This document shows positions 6,701-14,860 of a DNA stretch of 27,855 bases, piece by piece; within the stretch, counting starts at the first letter, position 1; each line of letters starts with the position of its first letter. The notes under the pieces are model-generated. The model was not told the DNA's origin. It saw only the letters and a program-made list of their open reading frames with translations, and ran no database searches. Position numbers and translations under genes: made by a program. The stretch comes from CAZOWW01 sp964583765 (GTDB lineage Bacteria > Actinomycetota > Actinomycetes > Actinomycetales > Kineosporiaceae), in assembly GCA_964583765.1 (NCBI GenBank), contig CAZOWW010000081.1, positions 1-27,855 of the forward strand. The letters run 5' to 3'.

Positions 6701-8653
6701 GTGCCCTCCGGTGAGTCCGATCCGATAGATCCCTCGACCTCCGCGGCTCCCCGACCTTCCGTGCCGGACCGCATCCGCCACCGCCTCGCCGAGCGCCGGC
6801 TGGCCGCCGTCCAGTTGTTCCGGCTGATCGCGCATGCCGGCGGACGGCTGGTGCTGGGGACGGTCGTCGTGCACGCGGTGGCGGGCGCGATGCCGATCGT
6901 CTTCCTCGTCGGGATCGGTCAGGGACTGCACGCCCTCGTGGCCGGCACGTCCACGGTCGTCGCCGTCACGGCGGCACTCGCGGCGTTCACCGTCCAGCAA
7001 CTGCTGGCTCCGGGGCAACTGGTGCTCTCCCAGGCGGTCGCCCGCCGGGTGGACGGGTACTGCTCGACGCGGGTGGTGCGCCACGCCCTGGTGGATGCCC
7101 CTCTGCGGGCCCTGGAGTCCACCGAGGTCGCGGACGAACTGCACGAGACCATCGAGTCGCTGTCGTTCCAGCGGCTGACGCCGGGCATGGCCGCCGAGGG
7201 GGCGCTCGCGCTCGTCGCCCGGTACACGCAGCTCGCCGGTGCGGTGGCCGTGCTCGCCACGACCGCCGGGCCCTGGGTCGCGGTGCTCGGTGCCGGTGTG
7301 GCGTTGGTGAGCCGGTTCGGCCAGACCGAGGCCTTCCACCAGTGGGGCGTGGTGATCGGTCGGCTCCGCCCGGCCCGGCGCCGTGCCTCCTACGTGCGGG
7401 ATCTCGGCGCTGGCACCTCGGCCGCCAAGGAGGTCCGCACCCTGGGCCTGGTGGACTGGCTCGACCGGCGCTTCACCTCGGAGACCGAGGCCGCATTGCG
7501 ACCGCTGTGGGGACTGCGACGCCGGATCTACGGTGGCCCCTTCGCGGTGTACGCCCTGATCGGGTTGGTCGGCGCCGCGGGTGCGCTGGTGCTGCTCGCC
7601 CGGCAGGGCGGCACCTCCGGTGACGACGTCGCCCGGCTGACCATGGCCGTGCAGGCCGCGGTGCTGTGCGTGCGCTTCGGGGTGATGTTCCCCGAGACCG
7701 ATGTGAAGCTCGTCTACGGGCGCGCCGCCTGGCAGTCGATGCTGCGTGCCGAGGAGCTCGTGCGGCAGGTGGCGGACGAGGTGCCGGGGACCCGCCCCGC
7801 CCCCGTTCCCGAGCAACAGATCGAGCTGCGCGAACTGCGCTTCGGCTACCGGCCGGATCAGGCCGTGCTCGACGGGCTGGACCTGCACATCCCTGCGGGC
7901 CGGTCGCTGGCCGTGGTCGGGGTCAACGGGGCGGGCAAGACCACCCTGGTGAAACTGCTCACCGGCCTGTACCGACCGACCGGAGGGGCGATCGTCGCGG
8001 ACGCCGTGGACCTGCTGGAGGTGGACCCCGTTGCCTGGCAGGCCCGGTTCGCGGTGACCTTCCAGGACTTCGTCCGTTACCAGCTCAGCCTGCGCGAGAA
8101 CGTCGCGATGAACGCCGTCGCCTGGCGGGACGACGACGCCGGGTTGCTCGACAGCCTTCAGCGCGCGGGGCTGGGCGACGTCGTGAACGGCCTGGCGGAG
8201 GGCCTGGACACCCCGCTGAATCGCCTGCTGCCCGGGGGCCGGGACCTGTCCGGCGGGCAGTGGCAGCGCGTCGCGCTGGCCAGGGCCCTGTTCGCGGTGC
8301 GGCACGGTGCCACGGTGCTCGTGCTCGACGAACCGACCGCCGCGCTCGACGCGCGTGGCGAGGCGGAGTTCTACGACACCTTCCTCGACCTGACGCGGGG
8401 TGTGACGAGTCTGGTGATCTCGCACCGCTTCTCCACCGTGCGGCGGGCGGACCGCATCGTCGTGCTGGACGGCGGGCACATCACCGAGCAGGGCACCCAC
8501 GACGAGCTCGTGCAGCTGGGCGGGCACTACGCCCGCATGTTCGCCGCCCAGGCCCGGCGCTTCGCCGAGACTGCGGTGGAGGCCCCAGCCGACAACGGGT
8601 CCCGGACGGCGAACGAGGTACGAACGGTCGGCGGGGGAGGGGTTCGCGCATGA
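6701..8653 (+). CDS. ABC exporter half-transporter 1 (membrane domain fused to ATPase)
   Basis: GTG 6701 has GGGAGA 8 nt upstream. The longer frame back to 6449 runs through the 7-bp repeat and is rejected. The 650-residue product has an N-terminal six-helix membrane domain (about 35-345) and a C-terminal ATPase. Walker A is GVNGAGKT (407-414), the Q-loop is in TFQDF, the signature is LSGGQ (516-520), Walker B ends in Asp543-Glu544, and the switch His is in SHRFSTV. All catalytic residues are present. It should pair with the next gene product to export a lipid, peptide or drug. The FQDF loop recalls exporters of modified peptides in actinobacteria, but no precursor or modifying enzyme is present. 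Confidence 0.92.
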   Translation: MPSGESDPIDPSTSAAPRPSVPDRIRHRLAERRLAAVQLFRLIAHAGGRLVLGTVVVHAVAGAMPIVFLVGIGQGLHALVAGTSTVVAVTAALAAFTVQQLLAPGQLVLSQAVARRVDGYCSTRVVRHALVDAPLRALESTEVADELHETIESLSFQRLTPGMAAEGALALVARYTQLAGAVAVLATTAGPWVAVLGAGVALVSRFGQTEAFHQWGVVIGRLRPARRRASYVRDLGAGTSAAKEVRTLGLVDWLDRRFTSETEAALRPLWGLRRRIYGGPFAVYALIGLVGAAGALVLLARQGGTSGDDVARLTMAVQAAVLCVRFGVMFPETDVKLVYGRAAWQSMLRAEELVRQVADEVPGTRPAPVPEQQIELRELRFGYRPDQAVLDGLDLHIPAGRSLAVVGVNGAGKTTLVKLLTGLYRPTGGAIVADAVDLLEVDPVAWQARFAVTFQDFVRYQLSLRENVAMNAVAWRDDDAGLLDSLQRAGLGDVVNGLAEGLDTPLNRLLPGGRDLSGGQWQRVALARALFAVRHGATVLVLDEPTAALDARGEAEFYDTFLDLTRGVTSLVISHRFSTVRRADRIVVLDGGHITEQGTHDELVQLGGHYARMFAAQARRFAETAVEAPADNGSRTANEVRTVGGGGVRA

Positions 8654-10428
8654 GGGATCTGCTGTTCGCCGTTCGGTTCCTGTTCGGACTGTCCTGGCAC
8701 ACGGACCGGCGACGCCTGCTCGTGGGGGGCGGCCTCGTGGTGTTGGGGTTCGTCGCGACGCCGGTGATCGCCGTCGCGCTCCGGGGACTCGTCCAGGCCG
8801 CCATTCACGGGGACGCGACGCAGGCCTCGACCTGGGCAGCGCTCGCGGGAACGGCACTCATCGCCGAGCTCCAGGCCGCGCACTTCGGCCACCTGTCGTA
8901 CTTCGAGCTCAGCGAGGTCAACGAGCTGCGGCTCAACCGGGAGATCCTCCGGCTGGTCAACGGCACGGACCGGCTCGACCAGTGCGACGACCCCGCCTTC
9001 GCGGACTCGCTCACCCTGTTGCGTCAGGACGTCATGCGCATGCGGGAGTGCGTCACCGCGGTTCTCCAGCTGACCGGCCTCGTCGTCCAGGCGCTGATCA
9101 CCGCGGTGATCCTGGCCCAGCTTCAGGTGCTGCTGCTCCTGCTCCCGCTGGTGGCGGTCGTCCCCGTGCTCACCGGACGGCGCGCCGAGCGGGTGCTGCA
9201 GGAGGGCCGGGAGCAGGCCTCCCCGCTGATGCGCCAGCTCGAACACCTCCGCCTGCTCGCCACGACCCCGGGCACGCAGAAGGAGATCAGGATCAGCGGG
9301 AGCCAGGCCTACCTCGTCGAGCGCCTCATCGGGCTCCAACGCAGTTACGACCAGGTGCTGGGACGGGCCCAGCGTCGCCACGGCCTGCTCCGCGGCGGGG
9401 GACAGTTGGTGTTCGCCCTGGCCTACGTCGCCTGCGTGGCCCTGGTCATCCGCATGGTGAGCCAGGGCAACGCCGTCCCCGGGGATGTCGTCCTGCTGGT
9501 CACGTTGGCCACCCAGATGAGCACCCAGGTCGCCTCCGGGCTGGAGCTCCTGGCCGCCCTGCACACGGCGGCGTCCGGCTTCCGGCGCCTCGTCGCCCTG
9601 CGAGCCGCGGCCCGGCCGGCCGAGCCGCTGCCTCCGCTGGAGACCACCCGCATGGAGCGGGGGATCACCCTCGACCAGGTGAGCTTCCGCTACCCGACCG
9701 TGGGCGCGGAGGTACTGAAGGACCTCACCCTGCACCTGTCGCCCGGCACCTCCGTGGCCCTGGTCGGGGAGAACGGTGCGGGCAAGAGCACCCTGATCAA
9801 GCTGCTCACCGGGCTCTACGCGCCCACCTCGGGGCGGATCCTCCTGGACGGCACCGACCTGGCCGGGGTGGATCCGGCGAGCTGGCGGGAACGCACCGCG
9901 ACCCTCTTCCAGGACTTCGCCCGGCTCGACTTCACGGTGCAGCAGAGCGTGGGAGTGGGCCGGCTGCCGGACGTCGACGACCCCGACGCGGTGCGGTCGG
10001 CATTCGGCAGAGCCCGGGCCGCGGCGTTGCTGGACTCCCTGCCGAACGGCCTCGGCACCCTGCTCGGGCGCGGTTACGGCGAAGGGCGGGACCTGTCCGG
10101 GGGCCAGTGGCAGAGCGTCGGCTTCGCGCGGACGATGATGCGCACCGAGCCGCTGCTCCTGAGCCTCGACGAACCGGGGCAGGCACTCGACGCGCTCACC
10201 GAGGAACGCATGTGCGAGGCCTACCAGGCCGCCGCCCGCGAGTTCGCCGTGCGGGTGGGCGGGGTGACGCTCTTCGTCACCCACCGGCTCTCCACCGTGC
10301 GCCTGGCGGACCTGATCGTGGTGCTGCACGAGGGCCGGCTCGCCGAGGTCGGTAGTCACGACGAGCTGCTCGCGGCGGACGGCCGCTACGCCGAGTTGTT
10401 CCGTCTGCAGTCCCGCGCCTACGCCTGA
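8650..10428 (+). CDS. ABC exporter half-transporter 2 (partner of the preceding gene)
   Basis: ATG 8650 overlaps the stop of the first transporter as ATGA, with a G-rich GGGGGAGGGG site just before it, so the two are translationally coupled. The 592-residue protein has a membrane domain (about 10-310) and an ATPase domain. Walker A is GENGAGKST (373-381), the Q-loop is in LFQDF, the signature is LSGGQWQS, Walker B ends in Asp507-Glu508 and the switch His is in THRLSTV. After Walker B it reads DEPGQALDAL, where its partner has the canonical DEPTAALDA, so the D-loop region differs. Both nucleotide sites could still be active because both catalytic Glu are kept. The pair probably works as a heterodimer. 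Confidence 0.92.
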   Translation: MRDLLFAVRFLFGLSWHTDRRRLLVGGGLVVLGFVATPVIAVALRGLVQAAIHGDATQASTWAALAGTALIAELQAAHFGHLSYFELSEVNELRLNREILRLVNGTDRLDQCDDPAFADSLTLLRQDVMRMRECVTAVLQLTGLVVQALITAVILAQLQVLLLLLPLVAVVPVLTGRRAERVLQEGREQASPLMRQLEHLRLLATTPGTQKEIRISGSQAYLVERLIGLQRSYDQVLGRAQRRHGLLRGGGQLVFALAYVACVALVIRMVSQGNAVPGDVVLLVTLATQMSTQVASGLELLAALHTAASGFRRLVALRAAARPAEPLPPLETTRMERGITLDQVSFRYPTVGAEVLKDLTLHLSPGTSVALVGENGAGKSTLIKLLTGLYAPTSGRILLDGTDLAGVDPASWRERTATLFQDFARLDFTVQQSVGVGRLPDVDDPDAVRSAFGRARAAALLDSLPNGLGTLLGRGYGEGRDLSGGQWQSVGFARTMMRTEPLLLSLDEPGQALDALTEERMCEAYQAAAREFAVRVGGVTLFVTHRLSTVRLADLIVVLHEGRLAEVGSHDELLAADGRYAELFRLQSRAYA

Positions 10429-10445
10429 CGCCGTGTCCGACCCTC

Positions 10446-10498
10446 CTGCGCTGCCCGCGCCTGATCTCCTGCGCGCGTTCTGCGCTGCCCGCGTCTGA
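10446..10498. repeat. 19-bp imperfect direct repeat downstream of the ABC genes
   Basis: CTGCGCTGCCCGCGCCTGA (10446-10464) is repeated with one change at 10480-10498, a period of 34 bp. GCCTGATC-type pieces recur on both sides (10459 and 10505). The stretch lies between the ABC exporter stop and the kdp promoter region and has no supported gene. Its role is unknown. Confidence 0.6.
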
Positions 10499-10577
10499 CG
10501 TCACGCCTGATCTTCCACGCCGCTCTCGTCGTGGTCCGCCTATCGGCCCGGAGACCCCGTCGGACGGCCGCGTCACA

Positions 10578-10615
10578 GCGGCGTGAAAGTTCCGGCGGGC
10601 GGCGTTGAAGGTCCG
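10578..10615 (+). promoter_or_regulatory. Two 17-bp direct repeats, candidate KdpE binding region of the kdp operon
   Basis: GCGGCGTGAAAGTTCCG (10578-10594) and GCGGCGTTGAAGGTCCG (10599-10615) agree at most positions and start 21 bp apart, two helix turns. OmpR-family regulators such as KdpE bind as head-to-tail dimers on direct repeats upstream of the -35 box. The pair lies about 100 bp before the first kdp reading frame, as expected for the kdp promoter. No clear -10 box follows apart from TTAACA at 10616-10621. Confidence 0.5.
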
Positions 10616-10714
10616 TTAACACCCATGGCGCGGTGGGTGCTCCGTGGCGAAGGTGGATCAGGTGGGCCGCGACGGGCGGCCCGGGCCGCTGCTACGTCGA
10701 TGGGCAGGCACGAG

Positions 10715-10798
10715 ATGGCTGATCTGCTGTTCGTCCTTCTGAGCCTGGCGGTGTTCGCCGCGCTCGCCCTGGTCGCGCGGGGGGTGGAACGCCTGTGA
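10715..10798 (+). CDS. 27-residue membrane peptide at the head of the kdp operon
   Basis: ATG 10715 to TGA 10798 codes a single hydrophobic helix that begins MADLLFVLLSLAVF and ends ARGVERL. Its stop overlaps the GTG of kdpF by four bases (GTGA), so it is coupled to the operon. Similar tiny peptides precede kdpF in other actinobacterial kdp operons, as far as I recall, and are often left unannotated. It may be an extra KdpF-like subunit or a translational leader. A weak GGCACGAG lies upstream as ribosome site. Confidence 0.75.
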   Translation: MADLLFVLLSLAVFAALALVARGVERL

Positions 10799-10884
10799 GC
10801 TGGCAGAACCTTGTGGGACTGGTCGTCTCGGTCCTGCTGGTCGGTTACCTCGTGGTCGCCCTGCTGCTGCCGGAGCGGTTCTGA
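10795..10884 (+). CDS. kdpF: KdpF, small stabilising subunit of the K+-transporting ATPase
   Basis: GTG 10795 to TGA 10884 codes 29 residues: NLVGLVVSVLLVGYLVVALL followed by LPERF. This is the KdpF pattern of one helix ending in a Pro-Glu-Arg/Lys-Phe tail. In the known complex KdpF sits in the membrane beside KdpA and KdpB and stabilises them. The gene overlaps the previous peptide by four bases, and its stop shares one base with the kdpA start (TGATG). Confidence 0.93.
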   Translation: MSWQNLVGLVVSVLLVGYLVVALLLPERF

Positions 10885-12548
10885 TGTCCGACACCTTGGC
10901 GGGTTTGCTGGCTCTGCTCCTGCTGATCGCGGGTCTGGCGATCGCTCACCGTCCGTTGGGCGACTACATGGCGCGGGTGTTCACCGCCGAGAAGCACTGG
11001 CGCGTCGAACGATGGCTCTACCGGGCCGGTGGCATCGACCCGGACGCCGACCAGCGCTGGCCCGTGTACCTGCGCAGCCTGCTCGCGTTCTCGCTCGTCT
11101 CGCTGCTCCTGCTCTACGCCCTGGAGCGCCTTCAGCCGCACCTCCCGTGGGGGTTGGGATTCGCCGGCGTCGACCCGGCGCTCGCCTGGAACACCTCAGC
11201 CAGCTTCCTGACGAACACGAACTGGCAGAACTACTCCGGCGAGTCCACGATGGGCCACCTCGTGCAGATGGCAGGGCTGGCGGTCGAGAACTTCACCTCG
11301 GCCGCGGTCGGCATCGCGGTCGCGATCGCGCTGGTCCGGGGCTTCGCCCGTCAACGCACGGACCGGATCGGCAACTTCTGGGTCGACCTCGTGCGTTGCT
11401 GCCTGCGGATCCTGCTGCCGCTGTCCGTGATCGCAGCGATCGTGCTGATCGCCGGCGGCGCGATCCAGAATCTGCACGGGTTCACCACGGTGCACACCGT
11501 GGCGGGCGCGACCCAGGCAATCCCGGGCGGACCGGTGGCCTCGCAGGAAGCCATCAAGGAGATCGGCACCAACGGTGGTGGCTTCTTCAACGCCAACTCT
11601 GCCCACCCCTTCGAGAATCCGACGGGCTGGACCAACCTGTTCGAGATCTTCCTCTTGCTGGTGGTCTCGTTCAGCCTGCCGCGCACCTTCGGTCGGATCA
11701 TCGGTGACCGCCGCCAGGGCTACGCCATCGTCGCGGTGATGGCTCTCTTCTGGGGGGCTTCGATGAGCGCCACCTGGGCCTTCGAGGTGCAGTCGCACCC
11801 GACGGCGGTGGTCGCCGCCCATGCGTCGACGGAGGGCAAGGAGACCCGGTTCGGCGTCCCGGACTCGTCCATGTTCGCGTCCTCGACCACCATGACGTCG
11901 ACGGGAGCCGTGGACTCCTTCCACGACAGCTACACGCCGTTCGGCGGTGGCGTGACCCTGGCGGACATGATGACCGGCGAGGTCGCGCCGGGCGGCACCG
12001 GCTCCGGCCTGTACGGGATGCTCGTCCTCGCGGTGATCAGCGTCTTCGTGGGCGGCCTGATGGTCGGCCGGACTCCGGAGTACCTGCGCAAGAAGATCGG
12101 CGCCCGCGAGATGAAGCTCGCCAGCCTGTTCATCCTCACCACGCCGGCCTTCGTGCTCATCGGCGCGGGAGCATCGGTGACGCAGCGGTCGGCCGTGTCC
12201 GTGGCGACGAACGCACCGGGACCGCACGGGCTGACCGAGATCCTCTACGCCTTCACCTCGATGGCCAACAACAACGGATCGGCCTTCGCCGGCTTGGGCA
12301 GCAACACGACCTGGTACAACGTCGCCGGCGGGATCACCATGATCGCCGCCCGGTTGATCCCGATCATCTTCGTCGTGGCCCTGGCCGGCAGCTTGGCCCG
12401 CCAGCAGCACGTGCCGGTCACGGAGGGGACGTTGCCGACCCACCGGCCGCTCTTCGTTGGCCTGCTCACCGGAGTCGTCGTCCTCGTCGTCGCGCTGACC
12501 TACTTCCCGGCCTTCGCGCTCGGCCCGCTCGCGGAAGGACTGCACTGA
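10884..12548 (+). CDS. kdpA: KdpA, K+-binding and translocating subunit
   Basis: The 554-residue protein has the usual KdpA length and about ten membrane helices. It is related to Trk/Ktr channels, with four selectivity-filter loops. Visible landmarks are SFLTNTNWQNYSGE near residue 110 (first filter), GTNGGGFFNANSAHPFENPT at about 228-247 (second filter), and MANNNGSAFAGLG in the third. It selects K+ from outside the cell and passes it toward KdpB. The start ATG shares a base with the kdpF stop, and the stop shares a base with kdpB, so translation is tightly coupled. Confidence 0.97.
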   Translation: MSDTLAGLLALLLLIAGLAIAHRPLGDYMARVFTAEKHWRVERWLYRAGGIDPDADQRWPVYLRSLLAFSLVSLLLLYALERLQPHLPWGLGFAGVDPALAWNTSASFLTNTNWQNYSGESTMGHLVQMAGLAVENFTSAAVGIAVAIALVRGFARQRTDRIGNFWVDLVRCCLRILLPLSVIAAIVLIAGGAIQNLHGFTTVHTVAGATQAIPGGPVASQEAIKEIGTNGGGFFNANSAHPFENPTGWTNLFEIFLLLVVSFSLPRTFGRIIGDRRQGYAIVAVMALFWGASMSATWAFEVQSHPTAVVAAHASTEGKETRFGVPDSSMFASSTTMTSTGAVDSFHDSYTPFGGGVTLADMMTGEVAPGGTGSGLYGMLVLAVISVFVGGLMVGRTPEYLRKKIGAREMKLASLFILTTPAFVLIGAGASVTQRSAVSVATNAPGPHGLTEILYAFTSMANNNGSAFAGLGSNTTWYNVAGGITMIAARLIPIIFVVALAGSLARQQHVPVTEGTLPTHRPLFVGLLTGVVVLVVALTYFPAFALGPLAEGLH

Positions 12549-14761
12549 TGGCCCGCCCGATCGCGATCTCTCCTGCTCCGTCCCCGTCCACCCGCACCCC
12601 GGAGAGCGGTCCCGCGGACGGCTCGGCCGGTGCGTCGTCCCGCGTGGGTGGCGGGCTGCTCGATCCGACGATGCTCTGGCGCAGCCTGCCCGACGCGGTG
12701 CGGAAGCTGAACCCCGCCACCCTGGCACGCAACCCGGTGATGTTCGTCGTGGAGATCGGGTCCGCGCTCACCACCGTGCTGGCGATCTCGGATCCATCGG
12801 TCTTCGCCTGGACCACCACCGTGTGGCTGTGGGCGACCGTCGTGTTCGCCAATCTGGCCGAGGCGGTGGCCGAGGGGCGTGGCAAGGCCCAGGCCGCCAC
12901 CCTGCGTGCCACCCGCACCGCCACGACCGCCCGTCGCCTGACCCGCTGGTCGCCGGGGGAGGTCGCGGCTCCGGAGGAGGACGTGCCGGCCACCGAGTTG
13001 CGTCTGGGGGACGTCGTGGTGATCGAGGCAGGCCAGGTGATTCCCGGGGACGGCGACGTCGTCGAAGGGGTGGCCAGCGTGGACGAGTCGGCGATCACCG
13101 GGGAGTCCGCGCCGGTGATCCGGGAGTCCGGGGGCGATCGCAGCGCCGTCACCGGGGGCACGAAGGTGCTCTCCGACCGGATCGTGGTGCGGATCACCTC
13201 CCGGCCGGGGGAGACCTTCATCGACCGCATGATCGCTCTGGTGGAGGGTGCCGCGAGGCAACGGACCCCGAACGAGATCGCATTGAACATCCTGCTCGCC
13301 GCTCTGACCGTCGTGTTCCTGCTCGCGGTGGTCACGCTGCAGCCGTTCGCCGTCTACTCGGGGGCCGAGCAGTCCATGGTCGTCCTGGTGGCGCTCCTGG
13401 TGTGCCTGATCCCCACCACGATCGGCGCGCTGTTGTCCGCGATCGGGATCGCCGGAATGGACCGGTTGGTCCAGCGCAACGTCCTGGCGATGTCCGGTCG
13501 GGCGGTCGAGGCGGCCGGGGACGTGAACACCCTGCTGCTGGACAAGACCGGCACGATCACTCTCGGGAACCGGCAGGCCGTGGAGTTCCTCCCCATCGAG
13601 GGTGTTGACCTGGCGGAGCTCGCGGACGCGGCCCAGTTGGCGAGTCTGGCGGACGAGACGCCCGAGGGCCGTTCGATCGTGGTACTGGCCAAGGAGGGCT
13701 TCGGCCTGCGCGAACGGGGTCCGGGGGAGCTGTCGGAGGCGACGTTCATGCCGTTCACGGCGCAGACCCGGATGAGCGGGGTCGACCTGCCGGCCGGCCG
13801 GGACGAGTCCGATGCTCCGGACGTGTCCGTGAACAGGCACCCGTCGACGGGGCCGGAGCAGCCGGCGCGGTCCGTGCGCAAGGGCGCATCCTCAGCGGTG
13901 CGGGCCTGGGTCCGCGAGCAGGGAACGGTGCCACCGGAGGAGCTGGGCACCCTGGTGGACGGGATCAGCGCCTCCGGGGGCACTCCGCTGGTGGTCGCCG
14001 AGTGCGTGGACGGCCTCGCGCGGGTGCTCGGCGTGGTCCACCTCAAGGACGTCGTCAAGGACGGGATCCGGGAGCGGTTCGACGAGATGCGGGCCATGGG
14101 CATCCGTACGATCATGATCACTGGGGACAATCCGCTGACGGCACGGGCCATCGCCGAGGAGGCCGGCGTCGACGACTTCCTCGCCGAGGCCACGCCCGAG
14201 GACAAGTTGGCTCTGATCAAGCGCGAGCAGGCGGGGGGCAAGCTCGTCGCGATGACCGGGGACGGCACCAACGACGCCCCCGCTCTCGCCCAGGCGGACG
14301 TCGGGGTCGCCATGAACACCGGGACCTCCGCCGCCAAGGAGGCCGGGAACATGGTCGATCTGGACTCCAACCCCACGAAGCTCATCGAGATCGTGGAGAT
14401 CGGCAAGCAGCTGCTGATCACCCGAGGTGCCCTGACCACGTTCTCGATCGCCAACGACGTGGCCAAGTACTTCGCGATCATCCCTGCGATGTTCGTCGCC
14501 GTCTATCCGGGGCTCGGCACGCTGGGGATCATGCACCTGCACAGCCCTGAGTCGGCGATCCTCTCCGCGGTCATCTTCAACGCCCTGATCATCGTCGCGC
14601 TGATCCCGCTGGCTCTGCGCGGGGTCCGGTACCGGCCGACCTCGGCGTCGACCATGTTGCGGCGCAATCTCCAGCTCTACGGCGTCGGGGGCCTGATCCT
14701 GCCCTTCATCGGGATCAAGGCGATCGACCTGCTCGTCCAGTTCCTCCCCGGACTCCACTGA
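12548..14761 (+). CDS. kdpB: KdpB, P-type ATPase subunit, with an extra loop
   Basis: The 737-residue protein is the catalytic P-type ATPase that powers K+ uptake. The actuator motif TGES is at 184-187, the phosphorylated Asp332 is in DKTGTIT, and the hinge motif GDGTNDAPALAQADVG follows later. The N-terminal tail of about 35 residues is Pro/Ser-rich. Between SGVDLPAG and RSVRKGA (about residues 418-440) it has some 24 residues, rich in Asp, Pro and Ser, that are not part of the usual nucleotide-binding domain, where about two residues are normal. The insertion is in frame and the catalytic residues are intact, so activity is likely. Kdp is inhibited by phosphorylation of the TGES Ser in Escherichia coli, and that Ser (187) is present here. 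Confidence 0.97.
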   Translation: MARPIAISPAPSPSTRTPESGPADGSAGASSRVGGGLLDPTMLWRSLPDAVRKLNPATLARNPVMFVVEIGSALTTVLAISDPSVFAWTTTVWLWATVVFANLAEAVAEGRGKAQAATLRATRTATTARRLTRWSPGEVAAPEEDVPATELRLGDVVVIEAGQVIPGDGDVVEGVASVDESAITGESAPVIRESGGDRSAVTGGTKVLSDRIVVRITSRPGETFIDRMIALVEGAARQRTPNEIALNILLAALTVVFLLAVVTLQPFAVYSGAEQSMVVLVALLVCLIPTTIGALLSAIGIAGMDRLVQRNVLAMSGRAVEAAGDVNTLLLDKTGTITLGNRQAVEFLPIEGVDLAELADAAQLASLADETPEGRSIVVLAKEGFGLRERGPGELSEATFMPFTAQTRMSGVDLPAGRDESDAPDVSVNRHPSTGPEQPARSVRKGASSAVRAWVREQGTVPPEELGTLVDGISASGGTPLVVAECVDGLARVLGVVHLKDVVKDGIRERFDEMRAMGIRTIMITGDNPLTARAIAEEAGVDDFLAEATPEDKLALIKREQAGGKLVAMTGDGTNDAPALAQADVGVAMNTGTSAAKEAGNMVDLDSNPTKLIEIVEIGKQLLITRGALTTFSIANDVAKYFAIIPAMFVAVYPGLGTLGIMHLHSPESAILSAVIFNALIIVALIPLALRGVRYRPTSASTMLRRNLQLYGVGGLILPFIGIKAIDLLVQFLPGLH

Positions 14762-14796
14762 CCACCCCGTCCCCGGACTCCGCGGACCACGTCATG

Positions 14797-14828
14797 CCTG
14801 GGCCGGCCCCGTTCCGGGCCGGCCCAGG
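14797..14828 (+). promoter_or_regulatory. Intercistronic hairpin between kdpB and kdpC
   Basis: CCTGGGCCGGCCC (14797-14809) and its exact complement GGGCCGGCCCAGG (14816-14828) form a 13-bp GC-only-but-one stem with a 6-base loop CGTTCC. It lies in the 99-bp gap between the kdpB stop and the kdpC start. It ends 32 bases before the kdpC ATG, and no T-run follows. It may stabilise the upstream message or cut transcription before kdpC. Confidence 0.7.
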
Positions 14829-14860
14829 ACCCCACCAGGCACGAGAACGAGGGAAGCCTC

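Noticed and set aside
5180..8857. A 1225-codon open frame on the minus strand
   Set aside because: Only the part up to 6454 is a real antiporter. The rest is antisense to the first ABC exporter and through the 7-bp repeat, open because of high GC.
8527..10359. A 610-codon minus frame opposite the ABC exporter pair
   Set aside because: It is antisense to two clear ABC proteins; His/Gln/Gly-rich composition is typical of a GC shadow.
10429..10714. c-di-AMP riboswitch or tRNA before kdp
   Set aside because: No cloverleaf or ydaO-type pattern could be drawn; only direct repeats are visible.
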